NCBI RefSeq assembly: GCF_002723955.1
Contig: NZ_BEWN01000004.1
Coordinates: 1 to 64,000, forward strand
Length of the DNA stretch: 64,000 bases
Direction: 5' to 3'
Origin: Gluconobacter frateurii
Lineage (GTDB): Bacteria; Pseudomonadota; Alphaproteobacteria; Acetobacterales; Acetobacteraceae
Shown one piece after another: positions 1-9,168 of this stretch. Both the position numbers and the translations under genes were made by a program. Numbering within the stretch: the stretch's first letter is position 1; each line of letters opens with the position of its first letter. The notes beneath the pieces were generated by a model, which saw only the letters and a list, made by a program, of their open reading frames with translations, ran no database searches and had not been told where the DNA came from.

Positions 1-72
1 TATAGAACTCGGCCGCTCAAGCATCGCACTACCAATGATGAAAAAAGTGGATCGTCGTGGAAGGCGTATTTT

Positions 73-418
73 TTGAGGGTTGGAAAAACAGCCTGTCAGC
101 GCAATCTACAAAGGTCGCTATGCGGGAGCCACACAGCATTGAGCGTTTGGGCGAATACAGCCTATCGCTTTCGAGCGAATGAAGCCCTCATAGAAAAGCA
201 TGGCTTTGTCTCGAAGGTCCACAGTAAAAAGCTGCCTCTCAAACCTAGGCCCGGCATATCCAGCGGTCCAATATCAGGGCGTCCGTCATCCCAATCCCGC
301 GTTGAGCGTATTGTTGACGCATTAAAAATACAGAAGGACTGGTCTGGCTAATATCGTCTACAACATGCGTCGCTTGCTTTCCTCCGAAAAGATCAGAGCC
401 GCCGCGTAGCAAACCCGA
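73..418 (+). pseudogene. IS5-family transposase C-terminal remnant
   Basis: The reading frame from 73 to 351 contains ANTAYRFRANEALIEKHGFV followed by SKVHSKK, which matches the C-terminal part of IS5/IS1031-type DDE transposases. It hits a stop at 349-351. In the +1 frame the sequence then resumes as LANIVYNMRRLLSSEK up to a stop near 418, again the usual end of this family. The gene is therefore broken by a frameshift, and the N-terminal part with most catalytic residues is outside the window or lost. No inverted repeat or target duplication could be identified. The family call rests on remembered consensus. Confidence 0.7.
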
Positions 419-643
419 TCACGATACCTCCTCCATATGCAGAGCGAAAGTCATCATTTAGAGTCCGCATTCGTCATCTGCGGGGCTTAAAATCAGATTC
501 CAAGATCTTCAATCAGCGGTTCTTTGATCGCTTCATATAATTTATCCACATTGTTCAACACATTTAATTGCATCAACAGAATCTCTGGTGTGGGCGGTAG
601 GATGAGGAGGCCAACTGTCGGCGCTTAGTTTGATGCAACCATA

Positions 644-1461
644 CTAAAGCGGCGGAATTTCTTCCCTCATTAGTTCCCAACTCACGATACATTTGACATC
701 ATCATCAATGAATGTCCGTGCCAAGCATATAAGAAGTTCATGGTCCGAAGCATGCAGCAAAAAGCGACGATACTTTTCCAAGGTAAGGGGACAGATCTAA
801 ATTTCGATACGCCTATTCATGTCCCACATCTGTGCGCCGGCCCTTGTTTACATTCGGTAAGCAGGACCGCTGATCCGCAGGGACAGTGGTGCAGTGTCCG
901 GAAAATTGATTGGTTGTGACGGGGGAGCTTATCCGTTCTCTCCAAGAGAGGGCAGAGCATCGTTCCGGCTCGGAAATCCCATTAGAGCAAGTAATTGCCC
1001 GGGTGGTAAGCTGCTCGCTATTCTCTGGTGTATCGGAGTTTCTAATACTTCGTGCTGTATATTTTGTTCCAGCTTTTGCGAATGGTATTCTTGGACGCTG
1101 TGCAAGCGTATCAAGGAAAGCGCTCAGGCCGGTCAAGCGAACTCGACGTCCATCAATCAAGGCACTAAAAAATCGTGGGAGGATACCGTCATGGCCAGTA
1201 AGGCCACCAAAGCCTGTCACGACCCTGAATTTTCCATCCGGTAAAGCATCTACGCTGATGATATCACTGGTAGGTGTTATTAATCCGAAAGTGAACGACA
1301 TCTGGAAGAGGACAGTTACCCACTACTTGCTCGAAAATGGCCATGGCTGCGTCGAACGGCTTCAGGAGTTTGTTAATCGTCAGATTGGTCAGATGCAAAC
1401 GGCCCTGATAGATTTCCGGGAGGTTTCATACCGACCTGCCGCGAGGGAGTCTGACCGTTAA
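644..1461 (-). pseudogene. tssG: Degraded type VI secretion baseplate gene tssG (VasB/ImpH)
   Basis: Three minus-strand pieces in different frames together resemble one TssG protein. From about 1410 to 1302: KPFDAAMAIFEQ and PDVVHFR. From 1301 to 813: TSDIISVDALPDGKFRV, GFGGLTGHDGILPRFFSALI, LSAFLD and NQFSGH..VPADQRS. From about 833 to 644, in another frame: MWDMNRRIEI, a stop, then PLTLEKYRRFL and MREEIPPL. These follow the order of TssG: an early DILSVDALPDG block, LTGP.G.LP, FLDLFNHR, QF.G.W, the RVWD block and GPLSL..YRRFLP. TssG links the baseplate wedge of the T6SS. At least two frameshifts and internal stops make it non-functional. No intact T6SS gene is adjacent. The left end continues into noisy sequence, and the true start of the original gene is unclear. 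Confidence 0.7.
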
Positions 1462-1770
1462 GTTGACCATAGACTAGACGTCCAACGGGTCTCCCATCAC
1501 CCAGTCAATCACCTACGTTTATGCTGGCAAGCATACTGTCGTAATTTCAACGGCTACTGCTAGTCATACAGAACTTTCCAAGATGGAACCGCAGCTTTCG
1601 AATGTCCTGAAATCTGCATTGGAACGCCACATAATCGTTAATATTTTTATCATTTTCCGGACTTCCGGTTGTTGCGCCCATAAAACAGCCTACAAAAGCG
1701 CATCAGCCTGAATTCCCATTCTGCCCGCATTGATCGCCTTAATGTGTTGAAGGGTTAGAGATCCCCTTCA
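1462..1770. other. Gene-free stretch upstream of the tssG remnant
   Basis: I see no convincing reading frame, RNA gene or hairpin-plus-T terminator here. By position it could hold decayed tssF 3' sequence, since tssF normally precedes tssG. Translating the minus strand gave only short fragments without a recognisable motif. Confidence 0.4.
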
Positions 1771-1779
1771 TGTCAAATC

Positions 1780-2200
1780 GGTTCAAGGTAATCCCATGGT
1801 ATAAAGAAAGAAGACCGTAACATAGTCGCATCAACATTCTCGTCGCACCTGTACACTGAGAATGTATTCCACTTTTCGCGGAATTTCCGAGTAAACCGTC
1901 CGCAACACGAACCCATCTTGGTAGAGTTCGCGAAGCTGCGTTGTCCGCGTAATATTAGGCAAGTGCTTGCGGATGGGAAAGGTTTACTGTGCGTTTGGCG
2001 TATGAGTGACCCGCCAAGGAGGGGGTGGTTCCGGTCTTTTGGCAACGAGCGCTGGGAGCTCGACGAGAACGGCCGGATGGCACGTTGCGGTGCCTTGATC
2101 AATGACCTGCTGATTGATGTGGGTGCCTGGCTTTTTTGGTTGGTCGCAGAGGAAGCAACCGGACTCTCATCCGGGCCTTCAGATATTGGGTGTTGGGCTT
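1780..2200 (+). pseudogene. Frameshifted DUF1348 (NTF2-like) protein gene
   Basis: In the frame open from 1918, residues WFRSFGNERWELDENGRMAR followed by CGALINDLLI match the C-terminal core of DUF1348 proteins (small NTF2-fold proteins of unknown function, consensus WFRSYGNENWEFDENGLM..R.ASINDLPI). The family's terminal segment, about FHWPLGRRP.DHPGLSDLG, is also present but spread over three frames: LFW (frame of 1918), VGRR (next frame), DSHPGL (third frame), then SDIG back in the first. This pattern means several small indels. The N-terminal third could not be aligned, so the left boundary is approximate. Confidence 0.6.
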
Positions 2201-2301
2201 TGAATGGCCGCATGACAGTGGGCCAAAACTTTCCCTGTTTCAGTCATTTGGCTCCGCTGCCAGACGTTCAACGAGCCCGCTCACAAGTAGGTGGATGCAT
2301 T

Positions 2302-2321
2302 GGTTGCATGCCTTTGCAACC
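2302..2321 (+). other. Short hairpin upstream of a terminator
   Basis: GGTTGCA (2302-2308) and TGCAACC (2315-2321) form a 7-bp perfect stem with a 6-nt loop, 12 nt before the terminator hairpin at 2334. It may be the 5' structure of a small RNA or a chance palindrome. Confidence 0.35.
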
Positions 2322-2333
2322 GCTTTAACGAAG

Positions 2334-2364
2334 CCCCGCTATCTCAGCGAAAGAGCGGGGTTTT
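2334..2364 (+). terminator. Rho-independent terminator, orphan
   Basis: CCCCGCT (2334-2340) pairs with AGCGGGG (2354-2360) and is followed by TTTT. It lies downstream of the broken DUF1348 gene on the same strand, so it may be that gene's old terminator. Confidence 0.6.
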
Positions 2365-3043
2365 CGGTGGTGCGCTCCACACGACACACCTTAAGGATTT
2401 GACTTCGGTAGGCTCAAATCAGGGAGCCATTTTTTCACCACACAAGCCTACCTGGCATGTCCAATCACATCGGGAGCATCCGGCCACATTGGTAATTGTT
2501 CCATTCTAGGCATGTCTGAGAATGGCATGAATGTTCGTGTTCCCCATTAGAGAACGAACCATCTGGCCTAGAGGTGCCCACCGGGTGCGTGCAAATGATG
2601 AGTGATCTGTCCGATGGAAAAATAAGGCCAAAGACAGTCATAATGATACGAACGTTCTTAAAACGTATATTGCTTTGCTTTACCTATTCTGTATACCGCT
2701 ATCCACATCAACCGCCATATACGTGGTTTCTATACCCCTGGCGAGTTAGGTAAATAATTGTACATAAATTTATTTTCGCGTTGGTAACCTTATATGATGC
2801 CATGAATTCTGACAGATCTATGGATAAGTTGTTAACTGTCAGCACAAACTCTTTGGAGGGGAAAAGCACTAAAACAGGCATTCCAGACCAAGACAGACCC
2901 GAAAAATTTATCAGATACCTCGAAAGAAAATATAAGTTTCGCAGTAGTCATCCTGTTCGTATAAGCCAAAAAATATATTTAGTACGTTTTGAGAATATTA
3001 ACAGATGAAAATTTGTTATTTTAAAAAAATACTCCAATCATTA
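2365..3043. other. AT-rich gene-free stretch
   Basis: No gene is supported here. Base composition becomes clearly AT-rich from about 2640 and stays so into the 3' end of the convergent glycosyltransferase gene. A 75-codon frame at 2781-3008 has no recognisable motif and no ribosome binding site, so it is not called. The composition suggests foreign or decaying DNA. Confidence 0.4.
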
Positions 3044-6000
3044 TTAATCTTGAATATCAAATTGGTTCATAATTTTCTTCTGGTATATCTCCTGCTGTTT
3101 CATTATTTGGCTGGAAATTTTCATTCTTCTCGAAATAATCCCGTGCATAAATTTTATCTCATTGACATGTCGGCCCTTGTTCAAAAGGTAGGTTGCTGAA
3201 TTTGTATGGCGTCTATGGATATTCAAGGCTTCCTTAACATAAACAATACCTGTTTCATCCTGGTCCAGAAGCTCAAGATAAATTCGCCAGTCACCTGCAA
3301 CGCTGAGTGTTCTGAGATCTTGCTGGCATCTTGAAAGGGCTGCCCGCATATGATCGCGTCTGAAAACAGCTCCACTCACATTTAGTATGAGATTTCGTTC
3401 TGAAAGGCATGCTTTCAGAAAATCTCTTCCCTGGAAATATCCATCATGATCTAGAATGCTCCCAGCAGTTTCAGAGCAATAGTTACGATAGGACGAGGTG
3501 AGGGGAGCACCACTCGCATCAATTGATCTGCTATCGCTGAACGCCATGGTGGCATCAGTATGTTGTTGTAAGGCGTCGAATAATTTTTCCAGAAATTGTG
3601 GATCAGACAAATCATCTGCTTCTGCAATCCAGACCCATTCCCCACGGGCTTCCTTCAAGCCTTTTTCCCACTGGCGAAAGACTGATCCAGAAGGTTTACG
3701 TCCTTTAATTATGCGTATTTCACGCTGCCATTCATGGGCAGTGTTTTGAGCGACCTCGACGCTGTTGTCTGTCGAGGCATCATCCAGAATAATAATCTCA
3801 AGCACTGGGAGTGTTTGGGTAAAAATAGAGACCAGGCGACTCTCGAGATAACGGGCGTAGTTATAGGATGGTACGACAACGGAAATTTTCGGTAGTTGCG
3901 AGATGGCACGATACAGAAGAGTCTCAACGTAAGGTTTGAAATGAATCTTGCGCTGCATTTTTCGTGCAATCTTTTTACGTTGAAGAAATAATTGTTTTTT
4001 CGATTTGCTCCCAAGTTCGAAAACGCTTTTCAGCATTGCATTGACGTCACCAAATGGCACGATTGAGTGTTTGAGGCTGCCTTCCGAATTCAAGGTTTCC
4101 AGAAAATCTGGAATACCGCCATTGTCTTTGAAGGTAATGCACGGCAGGCCAGCGCCAACAGCTTCAAGAGTAACGGACGGATAGGGATCTTCACGGGATG
4201 TCAGAACGAAGACGTCTGCTGCGGACAGCCAGTCCGACATGTTTCTGACATGTCCAGGCAGGTGAAAATTCCCTGATTTCAACGCCACATCCAGTTCGGA
4301 GCGCAGGCCATCCTTAAGGTTCGTGTCCATACCTCCCAGCCAGACGAAATGTGCTTGGTGCTGCGATGTTCGCCACAATTGAAGAAAAAGATCGAAGCCT
4401 TTCCGAATATCTGCGTAGCCTGCACCGAGCACAAGAATATCCGTTTCCCTCAGGCCCAGTCGCTGTCGAAACGAGCGTCGTGCCCGGACTTCAAGAGTGG
4501 GGGGGTGATAAAGGCCTTGTGGCAGGATCTGCAGTTTCGGATGGTTTTCAAGCCCGAGGCGCTGAGCGACAGTTTGTGCTGGTAACACGACTGAATGTGC
4601 CAGATCGCAGCTCGTTTTTGTCGCGTGCTCCAAATTTCTTGCTTTTAAGATATTCGGCAATTCGTGGATTAGAAACGTGTAGCCAATTTCAGCCTGCGCG
4701 AGTTTGGGTGCCAGGGCAGAAGATGCTGCGCTGTTTAGAATAGCCTGCTGGAAACCTTCTTTTTCCAGTGTGGCCAGGCGTCTACTCGTCTCTGGAGAGG
4801 TCACGGAAAGAATCTCTACAGGCGCAACACCTCTGTATTCATCGATCATCGCGCCTCCTTCCAGAAGGATAAAGCGAATATCCACTCCAAAAGATTTGCG
4901 AAGAGTCCGGCCTGTTTCAAGAAGAAGCCTTTGCGCTCCTGCGGGAAAGGCATCATGGCCGATCAGAAGAAGCCGGGCCCTGTTCAAAGAGCTTTTAAAG
5001 CCCGTACATGCTCTGGCGGTTGCATTCAGATAGGCGCTCCCGAAATGCACATCGGGTTCGAGATATGCTCCTTCCGCCCATTCGTTCCAAGCATTGATGC
5101 AAACAATCGGGTCCCCAAAAAACCGCTCTTTCTGGGCTTGATTGACGAGCCCCGTAAGCCAGCGTTCATAGAGCTCCGGCGTAGATCCATGGAGCACCAG
5201 TCCCTGTCCCTGGCGGCGTGCATCGTTATCCCAGGATGGGGAGGCTGTTCGTATCAAAGGGTAGGAGGTCGGGGGCTGCTTGAGAGCATTCTCGACAATG
5301 TCCGAGTAATCGTAGATCTGGCCTCGGAAATCTTCGTCCATGAGCTGAACGTGTTCGTTGATGAGGCTGCAATTCGAGACAACTTTATGGGGTGGAAATT
5401 CGATCGCTCCATCCACCCCGAAATCACGCGGATTTTCTGCATTGAAAGCCTGTCCCATGACGAAGATCGGGTTCAGGTGATGCCGTTTCCTGAACAGCCG
5501 GCGCCAGCGTTCAAAAGCCTGAGGAGCATCCGGAATTGTTCCTGGCCTGTAAACCATCAGCAAGGGGCGCCCCTGCACCTTGATGTAGCGAGGATCACGC
5601 ATGTGCCGTGCGAAGCAATCGATCAGGGCAATATCGTCTTCTGGGCGATAATCCTGCGCGATGAGAATGTCGTTGTCAGAGCCGTCCCATCGACGGCTCC
5701 AGTTTTCATTGGCCCACATCAGACAGAACGGCAGGTTAATGTGCGGATTAGCCAGAAGCATCTCCAGCGGCCCATCGAGAAGTCGCTTGCGATTGAACCA
5801 GTAGAAATAGAAGACAAAGCCTTCAATCCCGGCGGCTTTGGCCATACGGGCCTGCGTGGCCAGTAACTCGGGAGAAGTCAATGTGTAATGCCCGAGGTCT
5901 CGGGGAATACGCGGCTGATAATGGTCAGCAAACCGGGGTAGGGCACGGGAGGTGTTGGTCCATTCCGTAAAGCCATCGCCCCACCAGGCATTGTTTTCTG

Positions 6001-6787
6001 GCGTAGCATGGTATTGCGGCAGGTAGTAAGCGAGCACGCGTGCCCGGCGAATTGCACTTTCTGGCAGAGGTTGGGTGTTTTCGAAAAGTGGGCCAGGGGC
6101 GCTGCGACGACGGACTTCCCGAAAAACCGTTACTTCCCCCTGCGGGCTTGCAGGATGGATGCTGGGTTTGTGCCTGTTTTCCAGATAATGCAGCAGGGGG
6201 TTGCTGTCTGGTTCGTGACGTAGGTAATTCTTGCGGTAGTAGACGGGATCAAACGCTTCAAAAGGCTGTCTGGCCTCCCGAAAGCCCTGGATCATATAGT
6301 GTTCCAGGGGATCAATGCCTGCTGCGGCGACGTCTGGATAAGTTTTCAGATAAAAAGCCGGATCGAACTCCGCGATAGGGCGCAGTGTCTGAGTATGACG
6401 GTTTAGCAGATAGTGCGCGAGAGCCAGCATCCCTTCGGGAATGGTGTAAGTCTGGGTGTACCAGGACGGATCAAACCACATGATTGGCCGACGGCCTTCC
6501 TTTTCTCCATGCGTAACGTAATGAAGCAAAGGATCGCCGAGAACGTCCCGGTACTGACTCAAATACCAGCGGGGATCAAAGAATGGATTGGGTTTGCGTC
6601 CCTCTTTCCAGCCACACTCATGATAATGCCGCAGGACAGCTGTGCCCAGATTTTTGAGATCAGGGTTGGTCTTCAGGTAATAGGCAGCATCGAAGGTCCC
6701 TGAATATCCGAGGATTTGCAGGACTGTGGGGCGCGTAGAGGCAGCTGGGGGGCTGGAACGAACGCAGGTTGCGAGACCGTCTGGCAT
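3044..6787 (-). CDS. Trimodular glycosyltransferase: WbsX-like + GT4 + GT2
   Basis: This 1247-residue protein probably builds or modifies a surface polysaccharide (O-antigen, capsule or exopolysaccharide). Residues about 30-205 contain four to five copies of a repeat of about 40 residues (pattern FD..YYL..NPDL, then HY...G..EGR.P) seen in front of such enzymes. Residues about 249-600 are a WbsX-type domain (LAYYLPQYH, WWGDGFTEW, CLMWANENW, INAWNEWAEGA), related to GH99-like folds. Residues about 610-950 are a GT4 glycosyltransferase (GAGYADIRKGFDLFLQLW; donor-site region TSREDPYPSVTLEAVGAGLP). Residues about 966-1200 are a GT2 domain (SVVVPSYNYARYLES, ILDDAS, AEADD as the DxD-type motif). No signal peptide or membrane segment is evident, so a cytosolic or peripheral location is likely. 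The last 80-100 codons are AT-rich. It stands alone between degraded DNA and metX. Substrate is unknown. Confidence 0.85.
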   Translation of the reverse strand: MPDGLATCVRSSPPAASTRPTVLQILGYSGTFDAAYYLKTNPDLKNLGTAVLRHYHECGWKEGRKPNPFFDPRWYLSQYRDVLGDPLLHYVTHGEKEGRRPIMWFDPSWYTQTYTIPEGMLALAHYLLNRHTQTLRPIAEFDPAFYLKTYPDVAAAGIDPLEHYMIQGFREARQPFEAFDPVYYRKNYLRHEPDSNPLLHYLENRHKPSIHPASPQGEVTVFREVRRRSAPGPLFENTQPLPESAIRRARVLAYYLPQYHATPENNAWWGDGFTEWTNTSRALPRFADHYQPRIPRDLGHYTLTSPELLATQARMAKAAGIEGFVFYFYWFNRKRLLDGPLEMLLANPHINLPFCLMWANENWSRRWDGSDNDILIAQDYRPEDDIALIDCFARHMRDPRYIKVQGRPLLMVYRPGTIPDAPQAFERWRRLFRKRHHLNPIFVMGQAFNAENPRDFGVDGAIEFPPHKVVSNCSLINEHVQLMDEDFRGQIYDYSDIVENALKQPPTSYPLIRTASPSWDNDARRQGQGLVLHGSTPELYERWLTGLVNQAQKERFFGDPIVCINAWNEWAEGAYLEPDVHFGSAYLNATARACTGFKSSLNRARLLLIGHDAFPAGAQRLLLETGRTLRKSFGVDIRFILLEGGAMIDEYRGVAPVEILSVTSPETSRRLATLEKEGFQQAILNSAASSALAPKLAQAEIGYTFLIHELPNILKARNLEHATKTSCDLAHSVVLPAQTVAQRLGLENHPKLQILPQGLYHPPTLEVRARRSFRQRLGLRETDILVLGAGYADIRKGFDLFLQLWRTSQHQAHFVWLGGMDTNLKDGLRSELDVALKSGNFHLPGHVRNMSDWLSAADVFVLTSREDPYPSVTLEAVGAGLPCITFKDNGGIPDFLETLNSEGSLKHSIVPFGDVNAMLKSVFELGSKSKKQLFLQRKKIARKMQRKIHFKPYVETLLYRAISQLPKISVVVPSYNYARYLESRLVSIFTQTLPVLEIIILDDASTDNSVEVAQNTAHEWQREIRIIKGRKPSGSVFRQWEKGLKEARGEWVWIAEADDLSDPQFLEKLFDALQQHTDATMAFSDSRSIDASGAPLTSSYRNYCSETAGSILDHDGYFQGRDFLKACLSERNLILNVSGAVFRRDHMRAALSRCQQDLRTLSVAGDWRIYLELLDQDETGIVYVKEALNIHRRHTNSATYLLNKGRHVNEIKFMHGIISRRMKISSQIMKQQEIYQKKIMNQFDIQD

Positions 6788-6916
6788 GAGAGGTTTTTTT
6801 ACTGTTTCTTAACAAATTTCAAGTGCGTTAATTTATCGTCAATAGAGAAAGAAATTTGCTGTGTCGCCGGGACAATGTCATACCGTCCGCCCCGGAGGCA
6901 GTTGAGGTAGAAACTG

Positions 6917-8110
6917 ATGGACCGCAGTGTGTCTCCTTCCGTTGAGGAAGGTCCTGTCTACACGCATCAAACCATGTGTCTGGAAGAGGGGATGGCGCTG
7001 GAATGCGGTGCACATCTGGCCCCTCTGGAAGTCGCATACTGTACTTACGGAACGCTGTCTGCCGCTCGCGATAACGCTATTCTCGTTTGTCATGCGCTAA
7101 CCGGTGACCAGTACCTTGCGGAACCCAACCCCCTGACGGGAAAGCCTGGCTGGTGGAGCCGTATGGTCGGTCCTGGCCTGCCCATTGATACGGACCGCTT
7201 CTTCGTGATCTGCCCGAATGTCCTGGGTGGATGTATGGGCTCGACGGGCCCTCGATCGATCTGTGCCGAGACGGGCAAGGCGTGGGACAGTGAGTTCCCT
7301 CCCATCACAATGCACGACATCGTGGCGTCTCAGGTTCGTTTGGTGGATTATCTGGGAATTAACCGCCTGTTTGCGGTGGTTGGCGGATCAATGGGGGGGA
7401 TGCAGGCGCTGACATGGGTTGCGGATCATCCAGAGCGGGTTTTCGCAGCACTTCCCATCGCGACGTCGCCCTTTCATTCCGCGCAGAATATTGCGTTCAA
7501 CGAAGTCAGCCGTCAGGCGATTTTTGCGGACCCTCACTGGCATGATGGCCATTATCGCGATTTTGGCGCCATTCCGGCGCGTGGCTTGGGGGTTGCGCGC
7601 ATGATGGCGCATATCACCTACCTGTCTGAAGAGGCGCTCAGTCGTAAATTTGGGCGTCGGGTTCGCAAGGAAGCGGCCACGGCTGTTCCGGCCGCAAGTA
7701 GTCCGTCTTTGTTCGGTGAAATGTTTGAGGTCGAGAGCTATCTCCGGCATCAGGGGTCGACATTCGTGCGGCGGTTTGATGCGAATTCCTATCTGACCAT
7801 CACGCGGGCCATGGATTATTTTGATCTGGCTGCAGAACACGACGGTGACCTGTCAGCACCCTTTGGAAAGTGTGAGACACGTTTTTGCGTGGTGTCCTTC
7901 AGCTCCGACTGGCTCTTCCCGACCTCTCAGTCACGTCTTCTGGTTCGTGCTCTGAACAAGGCCGGGGCCAACGTCTCTTTCGTGGAAATTGAAAGCGATC
8001 GTGGGCATGATGCTTTCCTGCTTGATGAACCTGATCTGGATCGAACGGTGCGCGGGTTCCTGAATGGTGCAGCCGAACATGCTGGTCTGACCAAGGTGGA
8101 GACACTCTGA
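6917..8110 (+). CDS. metX: Homoserine O-acetyltransferase
   Basis: MetX transfers an acetyl group from acetyl-CoA to L-homoserine, the committed step of methionine synthesis. The 397-residue product has the alpha/beta hydrolase fold of the family: CHALTGDQY near residue 58, the nucleophile elbow GGSMGG with Ser about 158, an Asp in FSSDWLFPT near 333 and the catalytic His in DRGHDAFL near 364. Length is typical. The ATG at 6917 has TGAGGT about ten bases upstream. The stop overlaps the metW start by one base (TGATG), the usual alphaproteobacterial metXW arrangement. The 129-nt upstream gap shows no SAM riboswitch that I can recognise. Some members are O-succinyltransferases, and sequence by eye cannot fully exclude that. 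Confidence 0.95.
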   Translation: MDRSVSPSVEEGPVYTHQTMCLEEGMALECGAHLAPLEVAYCTYGTLSAARDNAILVCHALTGDQYLAEPNPLTGKPGWWSRMVGPGLPIDTDRFFVICPNVLGGCMGSTGPRSICAETGKAWDSEFPPITMHDIVASQVRLVDYLGINRLFAVVGGSMGGMQALTWVADHPERVFAALPIATSPFHSAQNIAFNEVSRQAIFADPHWHDGHYRDFGAIPARGLGVARMMAHITYLSEEALSRKFGRRVRKEAATAVPAASSPSLFGEMFEVESYLRHQGSTFVRRFDANSYLTITRAMDYFDLAAEHDGDLSAPFGKCETRFCVVSFSSDWLFPTSQSRLLVRALNKAGANVSFVEIESDRGHDAFLLDEPDLDRTVRGFLNGAAEHAGLTKVETL

Positions 8111-8709
8111 TGCGCGTTGATCAGCGTTTGATTGCGGAGATGATCCCTGCGAAGGCCAGGGTTCTGGATGTCGGTAGCGGTGACGGAACTCTGATTGACT
8201 ATCTGTACCGCACCCGTGGCTGCGATGCTCGGGGGATCGAAATCGATATGCAGAGCGTTACCCAGTCGGTCGCTCACGGTCTGCCGGTTATGCACGGTGA
8301 TGCCGATCACGATCTTGCTCACTATCCGGATGATGCTTTCGATTATGTTGTTCTTCAGAGAACGTTGCAGGCAGTGGAGCGTCCACGGGAAGTGTTGCGG
8401 CAGATGCTTCGCATCGGACGTCATGCCATTGTCTCTTTCCCGAACTTCGGTCATTGGAGGCTTCGGCTCCAGCTTCTGACGACAGGGCGTATGCCCATGA
8501 CGTCTGTCTGGAGCACGCCCTGGTATTCCACGCCGAATATTCATCCCTGCACGATCAGGGATTTTCTCGCTCTTTGTGAAGAAGACGGGTATGTTGTGCA
8601 GCAGTGGCTTGCTGTTGACGAAGATGGACTGAAGGCGCCCTGGAGGCGGTCCATCCGATTTGCCAATCTGTTTGGCGAGCAGGCTCTCTTTCTTCTCAGT
8701 CGCGGGTAA
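8110..8709 (+). CDS. metW: Methionine biosynthesis protein MetW
   Basis: A 199-residue class I methyltransferase-fold protein with the SAM-binding motif VLDVGSGDGTL near residue 18 and the MetW-typical SFPNFGHWRLRLQL near residue 110. MetW is required with MetX for homoserine acylation in several alpha- and betaproteobacteria, and is thought to act with or activate MetX rather than to methylate a known substrate. It is translationally coupled to metX by a one-base overlap, so the two are almost surely one operon. No further gene follows for about 460 bases. Confidence 0.95.
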   Translation: MRVDQRLIAEMIPAKARVLDVGSGDGTLIDYLYRTRGCDARGIEIDMQSVTQSVAHGLPVMHGDADHDLAHYPDDAFDYVVLQRTLQAVERPREVLRQMLRIGRHAIVSFPNFGHWRLRLQLLTTGRMPMTSVWSTPWYSTPNIHPCTIRDFLALCEEDGYVVQQWLAVDEDGLKAPWRRSIRFANLFGEQALFLLSRG

Positions 8710-9168
8710 GCTTTCACCTGAAGAAGGCACTTTCCATTTTGACAGGTGTGGAGAGCGTTCTTTTCTCCTACTGCATTCTTCTGCTGCTCATGATTCACGG
8801 CTTTGCAAAACGCGTGAAATAATAATGATTTTTTGTGAATCCAGGGGGCGTTTCTCTTGCGGCAGGGGGGAACGTGCCCTACATCAATCCGCAGATATTC
8901 CCGTTATTAACGCGGGGAGATGCTGACGGTTTCTTCGTTGTGCTGGTTAGTTTTGGCGCTCAGGTATCAGGCTTCATGATCCTCTTGGAAAAATGAAGTG
9001 GCCAAGGTGTGCCGGTCTCTGTGACTGGCAGGCAGGTTATGATGCTGTCTGACATCAGCTGAGGAACGTCTCTCATCAACTCTAGGCTCAAAGCAGGCGT
9101 CCTTTCGTGCTCCAAAAGTGCGACCCGGGCTGTGCGAGCCAGGCCTTGTTATCCCTCAGGAGGGGTCC
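8710..9168 (+). other. Long non-coding interval before the DEAD-box helicase
   Basis: No gene is supported. A weak hairpin TTCACG (8794-8799) with CGTGAA (8813-8818), followed by a T-rich run, could end metXW transcription. A stem GCCGGTC (9011-9017) with GACTGGC (9023-9029) could belong to a long 5' leader of the helicase. Long structured leaders are known for cold-induced RNA helicases, but that link is inference here. Confidence 0.35.

Noticed and set aside
542-550. A perfect DnaA box (TTATCCACA)
   Set aside because: It is a single copy inside decayed coding sequence, without a cluster, AT-rich unwinding element or origin genes nearby.
910-1461. A 183-codon plus-strand frame
   Set aside because: It is antisense to the tssG fragments, which carry the recognisable protein motifs; the plus frame has none.
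2781-3008. A 75-codon plus-strand frame in the AT-rich stretch
   Set aside because: It starts at TTG with no ribosome binding site, shows no recognisable motif and lies in AT-rich DNA where the composition may give chance frames.
6788-6916. Possible SAM riboswitch upstream of metX
   Set aside because: The 129-base leader was read for SAM-II type pseudoknot segments, known upstream of alphaproteobacterial met genes; no matching conserved core was seen.
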